A program made the translations under genes and the position numbers. From Aeromicrobium flavum (GTDB lineage Bacteria > Actinomycetota > Actinomycetes > Propionibacteriales > Nocardioidaceae), in assembly GCF_007992115.1 (NCBI RefSeq), contig NZ_BJZQ01000001.1, positions 1 to 64,000 of the forward strand: a DNA stretch of 64,000 nucleotides, given 5' to 3'. Below are positions 34,013-42,799 of this stretch, in pieces (within the stretch, counting starts at the first letter, position 1; every line of letters starts with the position of its first letter). Under the pieces are notes generated by a model that saw nothing but the letters and a program-made list of their open reading frames with translations, ran no database searches and was not told the DNA's origin.

Positions 34013-34752
34013 CGATCGATCTCCTTCGCATTCGGCGCGGTGAGCGTGGCCAGTTTCTCCCGTTGGGCCTCCGGGCTGCCCGGGTCGGTGAAGTCATCTC
34101 CGGTGGACCGGTCGAAGGGGTCGGCCAGATTCTCGATGATCCACATCGTCGGCGCCTGAAGTCCCTGCTTGGCCAAGGCGTAGGCCTTGAGGGCGCTGTT
34201 CGTTACGCGGGCCCGAGCGATTGCGACGTCGAGCAGATCGTCGGCCTCGACGAGCTGATGAACCAGGCCAAGCCGCAACGCATCTTCGGTGCCGAAGGTC
34301 TCACCGAATATCGTCGTCAGCGAGGCATTCGGCGTCCCGATCGCGTGGCGAATGATCTCCGAGTGCACCGCCGGCATCGAGATGCCGATCGGCACCTCGT
34401 TGAGAGCGAACTTCGACTCGCCGTGTACGCCGATGCGATAGTCGCAACACAAGGCAGTGATCAGTCCGCCGGCGTAGGCGTAGCCGTCCACCGCGGGGAC
34501 CAGGGGGCGACCGAAGCTGAACAGTCGGACGTTGGTGGCCCGGTAGCGCTCGAACCAAGCGTCGATCGCTTCGCGGTCACACGTCGCGAACAGCGGCAAC
34601 GTGTACTTCAGATCCAGGCCGGCCGAGAAGATGCTCCCCGTCCCCGTCAGGACGACTGCGCACGGCGGCATCTCCTCGGTCTGCGCATTGACCTTGTTCG
34701 TGCTCATCGTGACGACGGCCACGCCGTCGTCGGTCGTCATGTCCCAACTCAT
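34009..34752 (-). CDS. Enoyl-CoA hydratase/isomerase-like protein with N-terminal deletion
   Basis: A 247-residue crotonase-fold protein. FSAGLDLKY (near 42) and YAYAGGLITALCCDYRIG (near 92) form the oxyanion hole. Near residues 19-32 the sequence jumps from NKVNAQTEE to MPPCAVVLTG; homologues normally have about 20 more residues between these strands. The frame is kept, but the helix that supports the CoA pocket is lost, so activity is doubtful. It is divergent from a TetR gene with two operators between them, and its last 4 nt overlap the frameshifted amidohydrolase gene. Confidence 0.7.
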   Translation of the reverse strand: MSWDMTTDDGVAVVTMSTNKVNAQTEEMPPCAVVLTGTGSIFSAGLDLKYTLPLFATCDREAIDAWFERYRATNVRLFSFGRPLVPAVDGYAYAGGLITALCCDYRIGVHGESKFALNEVPIGISMPAVHSEIIRHAIGTPNASLTTIFGETFGTEDALRLGLVHQLVEADDLLDVAIARARVTNSALKAYALAKQGLQAPTMWIIENLADPFDRSTGDDFTDPGSPEAQREKLATLTAPNAKEIDR

Positions 34753-34773
34753 CAGGACACCTCCAGCTCGTTA

Positions 34774-34814
34774 TAGAGAGTTGTCTCTACAAAAGTACTA
34801 GAGGGTAGTCTCTA
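34774..34814. promoter_or_regulatory. Two TetR operators between the enoyl-CoA hydratase and TetR genes
   Basis: TAGAGA-GTTG-TCTCTA (34774-34789) is a perfect inverted repeat. TAGAGG-GTAG-TCTCTA (34799-34814) is the same site with one arm change. Their centres are 25 bp apart, in a 67-bp gap between divergent genes. The second copy ends 5 bp before the TetR start codon, so autoregulation is expected. Confidence 0.75.
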
Positions 34815-34819
34815 TTGCT

Positions 34820-35431
34820 ATGGCGCGGACTGCTCAGCACACCACCGACTCGTTGCTCGACGCTGCGGTTGCGCTCTTCGCCAGCGGCGGTCCAGGTGTC
34901 GTCACGATGTCTGGTGTCGCTCGAGAGGCGGGTGCGCCCAGTGGATCGGTCTACCACCGCTTCCCGGACCGTGCGTCGTTGCTCGCGGCGATGTGGATTC
35001 GAACGGCCGCGCGATTCGGTGACGGGCTGGCAGAGGTGCTCGGCGATGAGCCAGACGCCGCTGACGTGATCAAGGCGGCAGTCTGGTGTGTCGAGTGGTG
35101 CCGTGAGCACCTCGCCGAAGCTGCGGTCCTCCACGCTGGTCGCAGCGCCTTCATGCCAGACGCCTGGCCGCCGGACCTGATCCAACACGAGGAAGCCGCC
35201 GAGAAAGCCCGCCGCGACGCGACCGCACGCCTTGCCCGCAGCATCGCGGTCTCTTCTGAGGCAGATGCCGACGAGATCGCTTTCGTCCTCCTCGACCTCC
35301 CCCTCGCCGTGGTGCGTCCGTACCTCCAGGCTGGCCGACCTCCCACGGCGGGCGCACGTGATCTCGTTCGCCGAATCGCTGGCCGTACGCTCGGGAACCC
35401 TCGGCCGAGGACCCGGACCGGCCGGGGTTGA
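34820..35431 (+). CDS. TetR-family transcriptional regulator
   Basis: A 203-residue regulator with HTH segments DSLLDAAVALFASGGPGVV and SGVAREAGAPSGSVYHRFPDR. The C-terminal domain has two Trp-Cys motifs (AVWCVEWCREH). It is divergent from the degraded enoyl-CoA hydratase/amidohydrolase operon, and two near-identical palindromes lie between them. The gene itself looks intact, although its targets are broken. Confidence 0.82.
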   Translation: MARTAQHTTDSLLDAAVALFASGGPGVVTMSGVAREAGAPSGSVYHRFPDRASLLAAMWIRTAARFGDGLAEVLGDEPDAADVIKAAVWCVEWCREHLAEAAVLHAGRSAFMPDAWPPDLIQHEEAAEKARRDATARLARSIAVSSEADADEIAFVLLDLPLAVVRPYLQAGRPPTAGARDLVRRIAGRTLGNPRPRTRTGRG

Positions 35432-35518
35432 TCGTCATCCTGTACCCCCGAGGTGCCCAGCGCTGGTCGAGTCAGTGCCGCTGGCGCTGGGGCCGCGGTG
35501 GGGCCGCAGAACAATGAA

Positions 35519-35576
35519 GAACGACCCCTGACGCTGACAGACGCCGAAAGGCATTTGTGCAGGTCAGGGGCCGTTC
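35519..35576. terminator. Long hairpin between convergent TetR and glnA genes
   Basis: Arms 35519-35532 and 35563-35576 pair over 14 bp with one G-U pair. The 30-nt loop holds a second small hairpin, GCC-GAAA-GGC (35543-35552), with a GNRA-type tetraloop. A further stem, GAGGGT-GAA-ACCCTC (35593-35607), lies just before the glnA stop. The set can act as a bidirectional terminator. The long stem may instead belong to a repeated palindromic family; only this copy is in the window. Confidence 0.55.
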
Positions 35577-35606
35577 TCGCGGACTGCTGACAGAGGGTGA
35601 AACCCT

Positions 35607-35626
35607 CAGATCAGATGTCGTAATAG
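35607..35626. other. glnA 3' end, candidate att site (proximal copy)
   Basis: The stop and last four codons of glnA lie in a 20-bp segment repeated at 31997-32016 with two mismatches. If the 32.0-35.6 kb cassette integrated by site-specific recombination, this copy kept glnA intact, as integrases that target gene 3' ends normally do. In M. tuberculosis this region carries core genes, so extra genes here fit an insertion point. Confidence 0.4.
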
Positions 35627-37032
35627 AGCTCGAACTCGTGCGGGTGCGGGCGCAGCGCGATCGGGAGGATCTCCTCCTGGCGCTTGTACTCGATCCACGT
35701 CTCGATCAGGTCGGGCGTGAACACGTCGCCCACCGTCAGGAACTCGTGGTCGGCCTCGAGCGCGTCGAGCACGGCGCCGAGCGAGGTCGGGACCATGTCG
35801 ATCTCGGCGTACTCCTCCGGCGGAAGCTCGTAGATGTTCTTGTCGATCGGGGCCGGCGGCTCGATCTTGTTCTTGATGCCGTCGATGCCGGCGAGCAGCA
35901 GCGCGGAGAACGCCAGGTACGGGTTGCTCGACGGGTCGGGGCAGCGGAACTCGATGCGCTTGGCCTTGGCGTTGGCACCCGTGATCGGGATGCGGACGCA
36001 GGCGGAGCGGTTGCGGGCCGAGTAGACCAGCGCGATCGGCGCCTCGAAGCCCGGCACCAGGCGTCGGTAGGAGTTCACCGACGGGTTGGTGAACGCCAGC
36101 AGCGAGGGCGCGTGCTTCAGGATGCCGCCGATGTACCAGCGGGCGGTGTCGGACAGGCCGCCGTAGCCGGCCTCGTCATAGAACAGCGGCTCCCCGTTGT
36201 TCCAGATCGACTGGTGCACGTGCATGCCCGAGCCGTTGTCACCGAAGATCGGCTTCGGCATGAACGTCACGGTCTTGTCCTGCGCCCACGCGGTGTTGCG
36301 CACGAGGTACTTGAACTTCATCGTGTCGTCCGCGGCCTTGAGCAGCGTGTCGAAGCGGTAGTTGATCTCGGCCTGGCCGGCGGTGCCGACCTCGTGGTGG
36401 CCGCGCTCGAGGATGAGGCCCGCGTTCGACAGGTTCGTCATCATGTCGTTGCGCAGGTCCGCGAAGCGGTCGGTCGGCTGGACGGGGAAGTAGCCGCCCT
36501 TGTAGCGGACCTTGTAGCCGCGGTTGTCGGCCACGTCGTCACCGGTGGACCAGGCGGACTCGGCGGACTGGATCTCGTAGTAACTCTTGTTCGGGCTGGT
36601 GCCGTACGAGACGCGGTCGAAGATGTAGAACTCGGCCTCGGGGGCGAAGAACGCCGTGTCACCGATGCCGGTGGTCTTGAGGTACGCCTCGGCCTTGCGC
36701 GCGATGTTGCGCGGGTCGCGCGAGTAGGCCTCGCCCGTGATCGGATCGTGGACGAAGAAGTCCATCGCGATCGTCTTGGGGTTGCGGAAGGGGTCGACGT
36801 ACGCCGTGCCGTAGTCCGGCAGCAGCTTCATGTCCGACTGGTCGATCGTCTGGAACCCGCGGATCGACGAGCCGTCGAACGCGACGCCCTCGGCGGCGGT
36901 GTCCTCGTCGAAGCCCGAGATCGGCATCGTGACCTGCTGCTGGATGCCCGGGAGGTCGGTGAACCGGATGTCGATGTACTCGACGCCCTCGTCCCGGACA
37001 AACTTGAAGAACTCGTCGGCATTGCCGAACAT
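35611..37032 (-). CDS. glnA: Glutamine synthetase, type I
   Basis: A 473-residue GS-I enzyme that makes glutamine from glutamate, ammonia and ATP as a dodecamer. Seen: [21 protein letters not shown] (start of the catalytic domain), [12 protein letters not shown] (metal Glu), [19 protein letters not shown] (metal site), [20 protein letters not shown] (ATP site) and the [15 protein letters not shown] segment. The adenylylation Tyr region is expected near [12 protein letters not shown], so it probably belongs to the GlnE-regulated beta subtype. GAGGAGG lies upstream of ATG. A full GlnR box precedes the promoter. Its neighbours to the right match the order around Rv2220. Confidence 0.95.
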   Translation of the reverse strand: MFGNADEFFKFVRDEGVEYIDIRFTDLPGIQQQVTMPISGFDEDTAAEGVAFDGSSIRGFQTIDQSDMKLLPDYGTAYVDPFRNPKTIAMDFFVHDPITGEAYSRDPRNIARKAEAYLKTTGIGDTAFFAPEAEFYIFDRVSYGTSPNKSYYEIQSAESAWSTGDDVADNRGYKVRYKGGYFPVQPTDRFADLRNDMMTNLSNAGLILERGHHEVGTAGQAEINYRFDTLLKAADDTMKFKYLVRNTAWAQDKTVTFMPKPIFGDNGSGMHVHQSIWNNGEPLFYDEAGYGGLSDTARWYIGGILKHAPSLLAFTNPSVNSYRRLVPGFEAPIALVYSARNRSACVRIPITGANAKAKRIEFRCPDPSSNPYLAFSALLLAGIDGIKNKIEPPAPIDKNIYELPPEEYAEIDMVPTSLGAVLDALEADHEFLTVGDVFTPDLIETWIEYKRQEEILPIALRPHPHEFELYYDI

Positions 37033-37089
37033 GTGGCCTCCTCGACCGCGGTGCGGCGGATAGATCGGTGCGGACGGGATCTTCCTGCG

Positions 37090-37110
37090 TCCGCCTAGAG
37101 GCTAGGCGGA
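37090..37110. promoter_or_regulatory. Palindrome over the glnA promoter
   Basis: TCCGCCTAG-AGG-CTAGGCGGA is a perfect inverted repeat with 9-bp arms. On the minus strand TAGCCT in its left arm is a plausible -10 for glnA, 20 bp downstream of the GlnR box. It may be a second operator or a leader hairpin. Confidence 0.45.
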
Positions 37111-37114
37111 GGCA

Positions 37115-37152
37115 GTTTCCCGTCCATCACCGGATTGTTACATGCAGGTTAC
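37115..37152 (-). promoter_or_regulatory. GlnR binding site of glnA
   Basis: On the minus strand the four half sites GTAAC (37152-37148), GTAAC (37141-37137), GTGAT (37130-37126) and GAAAC (37119-37115) are each separated by exactly 6 bp. This is the a1-b1-a2-b2 layout known for GlnR boxes in Streptomyces and Amycolatopsis (gTnAc-n6-GaAAc twice). It supports nitrogen control of glnA by an OmpR-type GlnR encoded elsewhere. Confidence 0.8.
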
Positions 37153-37249
37153 GGGCTCGCCCGTCGTCGCCGGCGAGGTATCTCCGGGGCGCGAGGCGTC
37201 TCGTGCGAGGTGACGGACGGGCACCTCGCCCGGACCCAGGAGGTTCATC

Positions 37250-37768
37250 ATGAGACGTTCGCAGCTGATTCCCGCGGCGATCGCAGGAGCCGCGCTCGTC
37301 GGCGGGCTGGCCGCGCCGGCCGCCGCCGACAGCGCCACGCGCCGCGACCCGAGCGGGGACGCCCCGGCCCGCATCGACATCACCAAGGTGCGCTACTCGC
37401 ACCTGTCCGACCGGGTGCGGGTCTCGGCGAAGATCCCCGAGCTCGGCAGGTCCGGCACGGCCGAGCTCACGGTCTCGCAGTACGAGATCTTCGAGGCCGG
37501 GTACATCGTCCGGATCCGCAAGCACCGGGGCGAGAAGGCCCGCGTCGCGCTGCTGTACTTCGACCACTTCGACGTGAAGAAGCAGAAGTGCCGGGGCGTC
37601 TCCGGCACGTGGGGCGAGCAGGTGATCAGGCTGAAGGTGCCGCGGTCCTGCCTGAAGAAGCGTGGCCACGCCACGGAGGAGCTCACCCTGCAGCTCTTCA
37701 CCTCGTTCGGCACGACCGGCGAGCAGGTCGACGAGGCGCCGCAGGCCACGAGCCTGCCGAGGTCGTAG
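37250..37768 (+). CDS. Secreted protein of unknown function
   Basis: A 172-residue exported protein. The signal peptide is ~1-27 (MRRSQLIPAAIAGAALVGG, cleavage near AAA-DS). The mature part is basic and beta-rich (VRVSAKIPELGRSGTAELTVSQ, IVRIRKHRGEKARVALLYF) with two cysteines about 30 residues apart that may form a disulfide. I recognise no domain. AGGAGG lies 8 nt before the ATG. It is divergent from glnA, so both share the region that carries the GlnR box, but no sign shows that GlnR acts on it. Confidence 0.7.
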   Translation: MRRSQLIPAAIAGAALVGGLAAPAAADSATRRDPSGDAPARIDITKVRYSHLSDRVRVSAKIPELGRSGTAELTVSQYEIFEAGYIVRIRKHRGEKARVALLYFDHFDVKKQKCRGVSGTWGEQVIRLKVPRSCLKKRGHATEELTLQLFTSFGTTGEQVDEAPQATSLPRS

Positions 37769-37829
37769 GCAGGGGCGGCGCCGGCGGCCCGGACACCGGG
37801 ACGCCGCCGGCGCTGCCTAGGCTGGAGCC

Positions 37830-38210
37830 GTGCCCGAGATCCACGACGAACCCTCGCTGGGCCGGCGCCTCGTCGCGCTGCTCATCGACTGGGTCATCGC
37901 CTCCCTGTCCGCCGTCGCGATCTTCGGCGCCATCGGGGTGCGGTTCCCGCCGGAGGGCATCCGCGACCAGCTGATCATCAACGGGGTGTTCCTGGTCGAG
38001 GTCGCGATCCTGCTCGGCCTGGTGGGCTTCTCGATCGGCAAGCGGATCATGGGGCTGCGCCTCATCAACCCCGACGGCCGGCCCATCGGGATCCCGCGGG
38101 CGGTGCTGCGCACCCTGCTGCTCAGCCTCGTCCTCCCGGCCATCATCATGACCGACGACAAGCGTGGGCTGCACGACCTCGCGGCCGGCAGCAAGGTCGT
38201 GCGGGCCTGA
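37830..38210 (+). CDS. RDD-family small membrane protein
   Basis: A 126-residue protein with RDD features: GRRLVALLIDWVIASL in the first helix (Arg, then Asp), a second helix ~50-68, the GKRIMGLRLINPDGRP loop and DDKRGLHDLAAGSKVV at the end. The start is leaderless: TAGGCT at 37818-37823 lies 6 nt before GTG. It is placed like Rv2219A, between glnA and the DUF4191 gene. Function unknown; RDD proteins may act as ion transporters. Confidence 0.85.
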   Translation: MPEIHDEPSLGRRLVALLIDWVIASLSAVAIFGAIGVRFPPEGIRDQLIINGVFLVEVAILLGLVGFSIGKRIMGLRLINPDGRPIGIPRAVLRTLLLSLVLPAIIMTDDKRGLHDLAAGSKVVRA

Positions 38211-38918
38211 TCAGCCGCGCATCGCCTTGCGGGCGCCCTTCATGCTCGTGGGGATCGGACCCCGCGGCATCGGAGCGGCCGGACGCATCGCGTCGAGTGC
38301 CTTGAGCTTGTAGAGCACGTCGGTCTGCTGGGCGGGCTTGATCGCCTTCGGCAGCTTCTTGACCCGCTTGACCAGCTGGGGCAGGGGCACCTCGCCGTCG
38401 CCGCGGCCGACGATGAGGGTGGTCACCGGCACGCTGTCGCCGACGATCCGCTGGTGCTTCTTGACCTCGGAGCCGAGCAGGTTCTTCACCCGCGCGTGCT
38501 GGCCCTCGCCGACGAGGACCACGCCGGGGCGGCCGACGAGGCGGTGGATGACGTCCTGCTGCTTGGTGAAGGCGACGGCGGGCTTGACGTCCCAGCCACG
38601 GCGCAGCATCTGCAGCGCACCGGCACCTGCGCCCAGCTGGCCCTCGGCCTGCTCGTACATCGACCGCTCGGCGCGCTTGCCGAAGACGATCATCGTGACC
38701 AGCAGCGAGACCGTCAGGGTCAGGATGACGGTGATGACGATGGCGAACCAGCCCGTGCCCATCAGCAGCACGCCGAGCGCGGCCACGACGGCGGCGGTGA
38801 GGACGAAGACGCCCACCAGGAGCAGGCCGATGCGCGGCTGGGTCTTCTTCGTCATTCGGTATGCCTGGCGCAACTGCGCGAGGCGACCGGCGGGCACGGC
38901 GGGGGCGGGGCTGGACAT
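38211..38918 (-). CDS. DUF4191 membrane protein
   Basis: A 235-residue protein with two adjacent membrane helices (~30-52 and ~56-80) near the N-terminus and a soluble C-terminal domain (GRPGVVLVGEGQHARVKNLL). It matches DUF4191, whose gene lies beside lipA across actinobacteria (Rv2219 in M. tuberculosis). TAGAAT lies 7 nt before the ATG and no ribosome site is seen. It follows lipA closely in the same direction, but this box suggests a promoter of its own. Role unknown. Confidence 0.85.
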   Translation of the reverse strand: MSSPAPAVPAGRLAQLRQAYRMTKKTQPRIGLLLVGVFVLTAAVVAALGVLLMGTGWFAIVITVILTLTVSLLVTMIVFGKRAERSMYEQAEGQLGAGAGALQMLRRGWDVKPAVAFTKQQDVIHRLVGRPGVVLVGEGQHARVKNLLGSEVKKHQRIVGDSVPVTTLIVGRGDGEVPLPQLVKRVKKLPKAIKPAQQTDVLYKLKALDAMRPAAPMPRGPIPTSMKGARKAMRG

Positions 38919-38933
38919 GAGGGCGATTCTACG

Positions 38934-39857
38934 TCAGGCCCGGGCGTCCATCGCCTGCTGGTAGAGCCTTCCGGCACGGTAGGACGAGCGGACCAGCGGA
39001 CCGGACATCACGCCGGAGAAGCCGATCTCGTCGGCCTCCTGCTGCAGCTCGACGAACTCCTCGGGCTTGACCCACCGCTCGACGGGGTGGTGACGCGCCG
39101 ACGGACGCAGGTACTGCGTGATCGTGATGAGCTCGCAGCCGGCGGCGTGCAGGTCGCGCAGGGCCTGCGAGACCTCCTCGCGCGTCTCACCGAGGCCCAG
39201 GATGAGGTTCGACTTCGTGACCAGGCCGAAGGCGCGGGCCTGGGTCAGCACGTCGAGCGAGCGCTCGTACCGGAAGGCCGGGCGGATGCGCTTGAAGATG
39301 CGCGGGACGGTCTCGACGTTGTGCGCCAGCACCTCGGGGCGCGACTCGAAGACCTCGGTCAGCAGCTCGGGGATGCCGTTGAAGTCAGGGATGAGGTTCT
39401 CGACGCCCGTGCCCGGGTTGAGCTCGTGGATCTTGCGGACCGTCTCGGCGTAGAGCCAGGCGCCGCCGTCGGGCAGGTCGTCGCGGGCGACGCCGGTGAT
39501 CGTGGCGTACTTGAGCTCCATCGTGCGGACGCTCTCGGCGACGCGGCGCGGCTCGTCGCGGTCGAGGTCGGAGGGCTTGCCCGTGTCGATCTGGCAGAAG
39601 TCGCACCGGCGCGTGCACTGCTCGCCGCCGATGAGGAACGTGGCCTCGCGGTCCTCCCAGCACTCGAAGATGTTGGGGCAGCCGGCCTCCTGGCACACCG
39701 TGTGCAGGCCCTCGCTCTTCACGAGCTTCATCAGCTCGTTGTACTCCGGGCCCATCTTGGCCCGGGTCTTGATCCAGGCGGGCTTCTTCTCGATCGGCGT
39801 CTCGGCGTTGCGGACCTCGAGCCGCAACATCTTGCGTCCTTCGGGAGCGATGGTCAC
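38934..39857 (-). CDS. lipA: Lipoyl synthase
   Basis: A 307-residue radical-SAM enzyme that inserts two sulfurs into octanoyl groups on lipoyl domains. The auxiliary cluster cysteines are in [12 protein letters not shown] (near 55), the radical-SAM cluster is CTRRCDFCQ (near 80), and the C-terminal Ser ligand is in [14 protein letters not shown] 39857 is chosen because TAGGGT lies 7 nt upstream; a GTG 9 nt further up would overlap that box. Its substrate proteins are encoded nearby (E2 at 43696, with two lipoyl domains). Confidence 0.94.
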   Translation of the reverse strand: MTIAPEGRKMLRLEVRNAETPIEKKPAWIKTRAKMGPEYNELMKLVKSEGLHTVCQEAGCPNIFECWEDREATFLIGGEQCTRRCDFCQIDTGKPSDLDRDEPRRVAESVRTMELKYATITGVARDDLPDGGAWLYAETVRKIHELNPGTGVENLIPDFNGIPELLTEVFESRPEVLAHNVETVPRIFKRIRPAFRYERSLDVLTQARAFGLVTKSNLILGLGETREEVSQALRDLHAAGCELITITQYLRPSARHHPVERWVKPEEFVELQQEADEIGFSGVMSGPLVRSSYRAGRLYQQAMDARA

Positions 39858-39925
39858 GGTGACCACCCTACGCCGAAGACCTGATCGGGTCGGGTCGGGC
39901 GCGAGGCACCGCCTACGCTGAGCCG

Positions 39926-41128
39926 GTGAGTACTGCGGTCGCCACGGCGCAGCGCTGGGCTTACCCCCTCGTCATGGTGCTGCTGGCGCTCAGCCTGGGC
40001 ATCTCCGCCGCCCCCGCCCCGCTCTACGGCGTGTACGCCTCCGCCTGGGGCTTCGCCCCGATCACCACCACCGTCGTCTTCGCCGTCTACGCCTTCGGGG
40101 CGCTGGTCAGTGTGCTGCTGACGGGGCCGGTGTCCGACCGGATCGGCCGCCGTCCCGTGCTGCTGGCCGCCGCGCTCGGACTGCTGGTCGGCCTGGTCCT
40201 GTTCGCCCTGGCGCAGTCCGTGACGTGGCTGATCGTGGCCCGGGCGATCCACGGGGTGTCGGTCGGCGCGATCGTCGTCGCCGGCAGTGCGGCACTGCTG
40301 GACCTCGAGCCCGATCACGGAGCACGCTCCGGCAAGCGGTCGGGGGTGGCCTTCAACGTCGGGATCGCGCTCACGATCGTGGCCGTCTCGCTGATCGCGG
40401 AGTACGGCGAGCACCCGCTCGTCACGCCCTACGTGCTGCTGGCCGTGGTGGTGGCCGTGCTGCTGGCGGCGGTCGTCGTCATGCGCGAGCCGCACGGGCG
40501 CAGCGGCGCGACCGAGCTGCGGATCGCCCGGCCGCGCGTGCCTCCATCGATCTCGGCCGACTTCCGGTTCGCCGCGATCGGCGTCATGGCGTCGTGGTCG
40601 GTCCTGGGTGTCTTCCTGTCGCTGTTCCCGAAGATCGCGTCGGACGCCGTCGACACCGACAACCTGCTCTTCGGCGGCGCCGTGGTGGCGGCGATGGCGG
40701 TCGCCGCGGCCGTCAGCCAGCTGATCGCCGTGCGGTGGACGCCGCGACTGGCGGCGGTCTCCGGCGACGCGGGCACCGCGGTGACCCTGCTGGCGTGCAT
40801 CGTCGCGGTCCACAGCGGCTCGGCTGTGGCGATCCTGGCCTGCTCCGGCGTGCTCGGGTTCTTCTTCGGGATGGCGTTCGGCAGCTCGCTGCGGCACCTG
40901 GGCGACGTCGTGCCGGCCGATCACCGCGGCGAGGTCATGAGCGCCTTCTACCTGCTCGGTTACGGCGCGATGGCGGTGCCGACGATCCTGGCCGGGTGGG
41001 CCGCCACGGTGTGGAGCCCAGAGCAGATCCTCGCGCCGTTCCTGGTGTGCGTCGCGATGGCCAGCGTCGTGGCGGGCGTCCTGGGCTGGCGCCTCGACGC
41101 ACCCGACGCCGACGCCGACATCGACTGA
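39926..41128 (+). CDS. MFS transporter
   Basis: A 400-residue protein with 12 hydrophobic helices. The loop between helices 2 and 3 has the MFS motif A form [16 protein letters not shown] (near 64). The leaderless start is supported by TACGCT 6 nt before GTG. It is inserted between lipA and lipB, which are adjacent in M. tuberculosis, so it is probably a later gain. Substrate unknown; drug or metabolite efflux is likely for this subgroup. Confidence 0.82.
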   Translation: MSTAVATAQRWAYPLVMVLLALSLGISAAPAPLYGVYASAWGFAPITTTVVFAVYAFGALVSVLLTGPVSDRIGRRPVLLAAALGLLVGLVLFALAQSVTWLIVARAIHGVSVGAIVVAGSAALLDLEPDHGARSGKRSGVAFNVGIALTIVAVSLIAEYGEHPLVTPYVLLAVVVAVLLAAVVVMREPHGRSGATELRIARPRVPPSISADFRFAAIGVMASWSVLGVFLSLFPKIASDAVDTDNLLFGGAVVAAMAVAAAVSQLIAVRWTPRLAAVSGDAGTAVTLLACIVAVHSGSAVAILACSGVLGFFFGMAFGSSLRHLGDVVPADHRGEVMSAFYLLGYGAMAVPTILAGWAATVWSPEQILAPFLVCVAMASVVAGVLGWRLDAPDADADID

Positions 41129-41137
41129 CGGGGCGGA

Positions 41138-41830
41138 TCAGAGCAGGGGCACGGAGACGTGCTCGACGCGATCGATGTCGGGGGACGGCTCGTACGGGCG
41201 CCAGGTCATCAGCTCGGCGAGGTGGGCACCGACGATCGGCGCCACGTCGGGCGGACTGATGTCGCGGCCGAGCTCGCGATCGAGCGACGTCACCCCGGCG
41301 TCGGCGATGCCACACGGGACGAAGCGGTCGTACCAGGCCATGTCCACGTCGCAGTTGAGGCTGAAGCCGTGCATCGTCACGCCCCGCGAGACGCGGATGC
41401 CGATCGCGGCGATCTTGCGCTCGGGACGCCCGGGCTCGGGGGCGAGCCACACGCCCGACCGCCCGGGAACGCGGCCGGTGGCGACGCCGAGGCCGGCGAG
41501 GGAGCGGATCAGCGCCTCCTCGATGCGGCGGACGTAGTCGACGACCAGCACGTGGGAGGGCAGCTTCACGATCGGGTAGCCGACGAGCTGGCCCGGGCCG
41601 TGGAAGGTGATCTTGCCGCCGCGGTCGACGTCGACCACCGGCGTGCCGTCCCGGGGCCGCTCGTGCGGCTCGGTGCGCTTGCCCGCGGTGTAGACCGGCG
41701 GGTGCTCCAGCAGCAGCGCCGTGTCCTCGATGCGGTCGGCGACGCGCTCGGCGTGCAGGTCGCGCTGGAGCTGCCACGCCTGCGTGTACTCGATCGCGGC
41801 GTCGCCGTACCAGTCCTGGAGGAAGCGCAC
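41138..41830 (-). CDS. lipB: Octanoyltransferase
   Basis: A 230-residue enzyme that moves octanoyl from acyl carrier protein to lipoyl domains. Seen: TFHGPGQLVGYPIVKL (near 74), KIAAIGIRVSRGVTMHGFSLN (near 138, catalytic Lys) and RFVPCGIADAGVTSL (near 168, catalytic Cys). TAGGCT lies 6 nt before the GTG start, so it is leaderless. lipA completes the pathway. Confidence 0.94.
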   Translation of the reverse strand: MRFLQDWYGDAAIEYTQAWQLQRDLHAERVADRIEDTALLLEHPPVYTAGKRTEPHERPRDGTPVVDVDRGGKITFHGPGQLVGYPIVKLPSHVLVVDYVRRIEEALIRSLAGLGVATGRVPGRSGVWLAPEPGRPERKIAAIGIRVSRGVTMHGFSLNCDVDMAWYDRFVPCGIADAGVTSLDRELGRDISPPDVAPIVGAHLAELMTWRPYEPSPDIDRVEHVSVPLL

Positions 41831-41834
41831 GGTC

Positions 41835-42332
41835 TCAGCCTACGGCGCAGCGCAGGATCGTCAGGTCGAGCCAGCGGTCGAACTTGCGGCCGACCTCGGC
41901 CAGGTGGCCGACCTGCTCGAAGCCCAGGTCCTCGTGCAGCTCGATCGACACCGTGTTGCCGGACTCGATGAGGGCCAGCACGACGTGCACGTCGGGGGCG
42001 TCGCAGGCCTCGCCCAGCAGCGACACCAGCAGCTCGCGCGCGATGCCGCGGCGCCGGTGGTCGCGGTGGACGTACACGGAGTCCTCGACCGTGTGGCGGT
42101 AGGACGAGCGAGGCCGGAAGGGCCCGTAGCTGGCGTAGCCGGCCACCTGGCCGCCGGTCTCGGCCACCAGCACCGGGTGGCCCGACGTCACGAGGCGCTC
42201 GTACCAGCGCACCCGGTCGGCGAGCTCGACGGGCGTCTCGTCCCAGATCGCGGTCGTGTTCTCGATCGCCTCGTTGTGGATGTCCAGGATCGCGGGGAGG
42301 TCGGCCGGTGTCGCTGCTCGGATGGTCGCCAC
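41835..42332 (-). CDS. GNAT acetyltransferase, phosphinothricin/methionine sulfoximine type
   Basis: A 165-residue acetyltransferase. IRAATPADLPAILDIHNEAI at the start and VYVHRDHRRRGIARELL (near 89, acetyl-CoA pyrophosphate loop) fit the PAT/MddA subgroup, which acetylates amino acid analogues such as phosphinothricin. Active-site Glu and the final ILRC stretch are as expected. CACGAT lies 6 nt before GTG. It ends 4 bp before the lipB start, but has its own -10, and lipB too. Confidence 0.82.
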   Translation of the reverse strand: MATIRAATPADLPAILDIHNEAIENTTAIWDETPVELADRVRWYERLVTSGHPVLVAETGGQVAGYASYGPFRPRSSYRHTVEDSVYVHRDHRRRGIARELLVSLLGEACDAPDVHVVLALIESGNTVSIELHEDLGFEQVGHLAEVGRKFDRWLDLTILRCAVG

Positions 42333-42400
42333 GGGTCCATCGTGTCAGGGCTGTGGACGAGCGGTCGACACTTGCGGCCGTGTGGCGCGAGGCTGCGGGC

Positions 42401-42796
42401 ATGGGGGAGTTGATCGCGGCACTCGTCGCCCTGGTCCTGCCGGCCACCGGCCGGTGCGACGCGCTGGCCGCACTCGACGTCGTCCGGGCAGCGGCGTGGA
42501 CGTCGGGTGACGAGCGGATGCTGTCCCACGTCTACGGTCCGGAGGCGGGCCGCACCGACCTCGCGAGGCTGGACGCCTGGCGCGAGCGAGGGGTCAGGCT
42601 CGAGGGCGCGCGCACCGTCCGGGCGTCGTGTCACGACGGGGGCGCGGGCGGTGTGGAGGTCGTCGAGCGCCTGGGACCCACGGTCGCGGTGCTGCCCGAC
42701 GGCGGGCACAGGACGCTCCCGGCCGACGGCTGGAGCCGGCGGGTGGTCACGCTCGAGCGTGAGCAGGGCAGGTGGCGGATCGCCCGGGTGTCGTGA
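42401..42796 (+). CDS. Hypothetical protein, nuclear-transport-factor-2-like size
   Basis: A 131-residue protein that I do not recognise. The start at ATG 42401 has GAGGCT 6 nt upstream and TCGACA a further 18 bp up. The first ~17 residues are hydrophobic (LIAALVALVLPATG) and could be a weak signal peptide or anchor. The rest (LDVVRAAAWTSGDERMLSHVYG ... VEVVERLGPTVAVLPDGGHRTL) reads like a small alpha+beta domain. Similar actinobacterial proteins exist next to lipB, by memory. It converges with the TIGR01777 gene. Confidence 0.55.
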   Translation: MGELIAALVALVLPATGRCDALAALDVVRAAAWTSGDERMLSHVYGPEAGRTDLARLDAWRERGVRLEGARTVRASCHDGGAGGVEVVERLGPTVAVLPDGGHRTLPADGWSRRVVTLEREQGRWRIARVS

Positions 42797-42799
42797 CCC

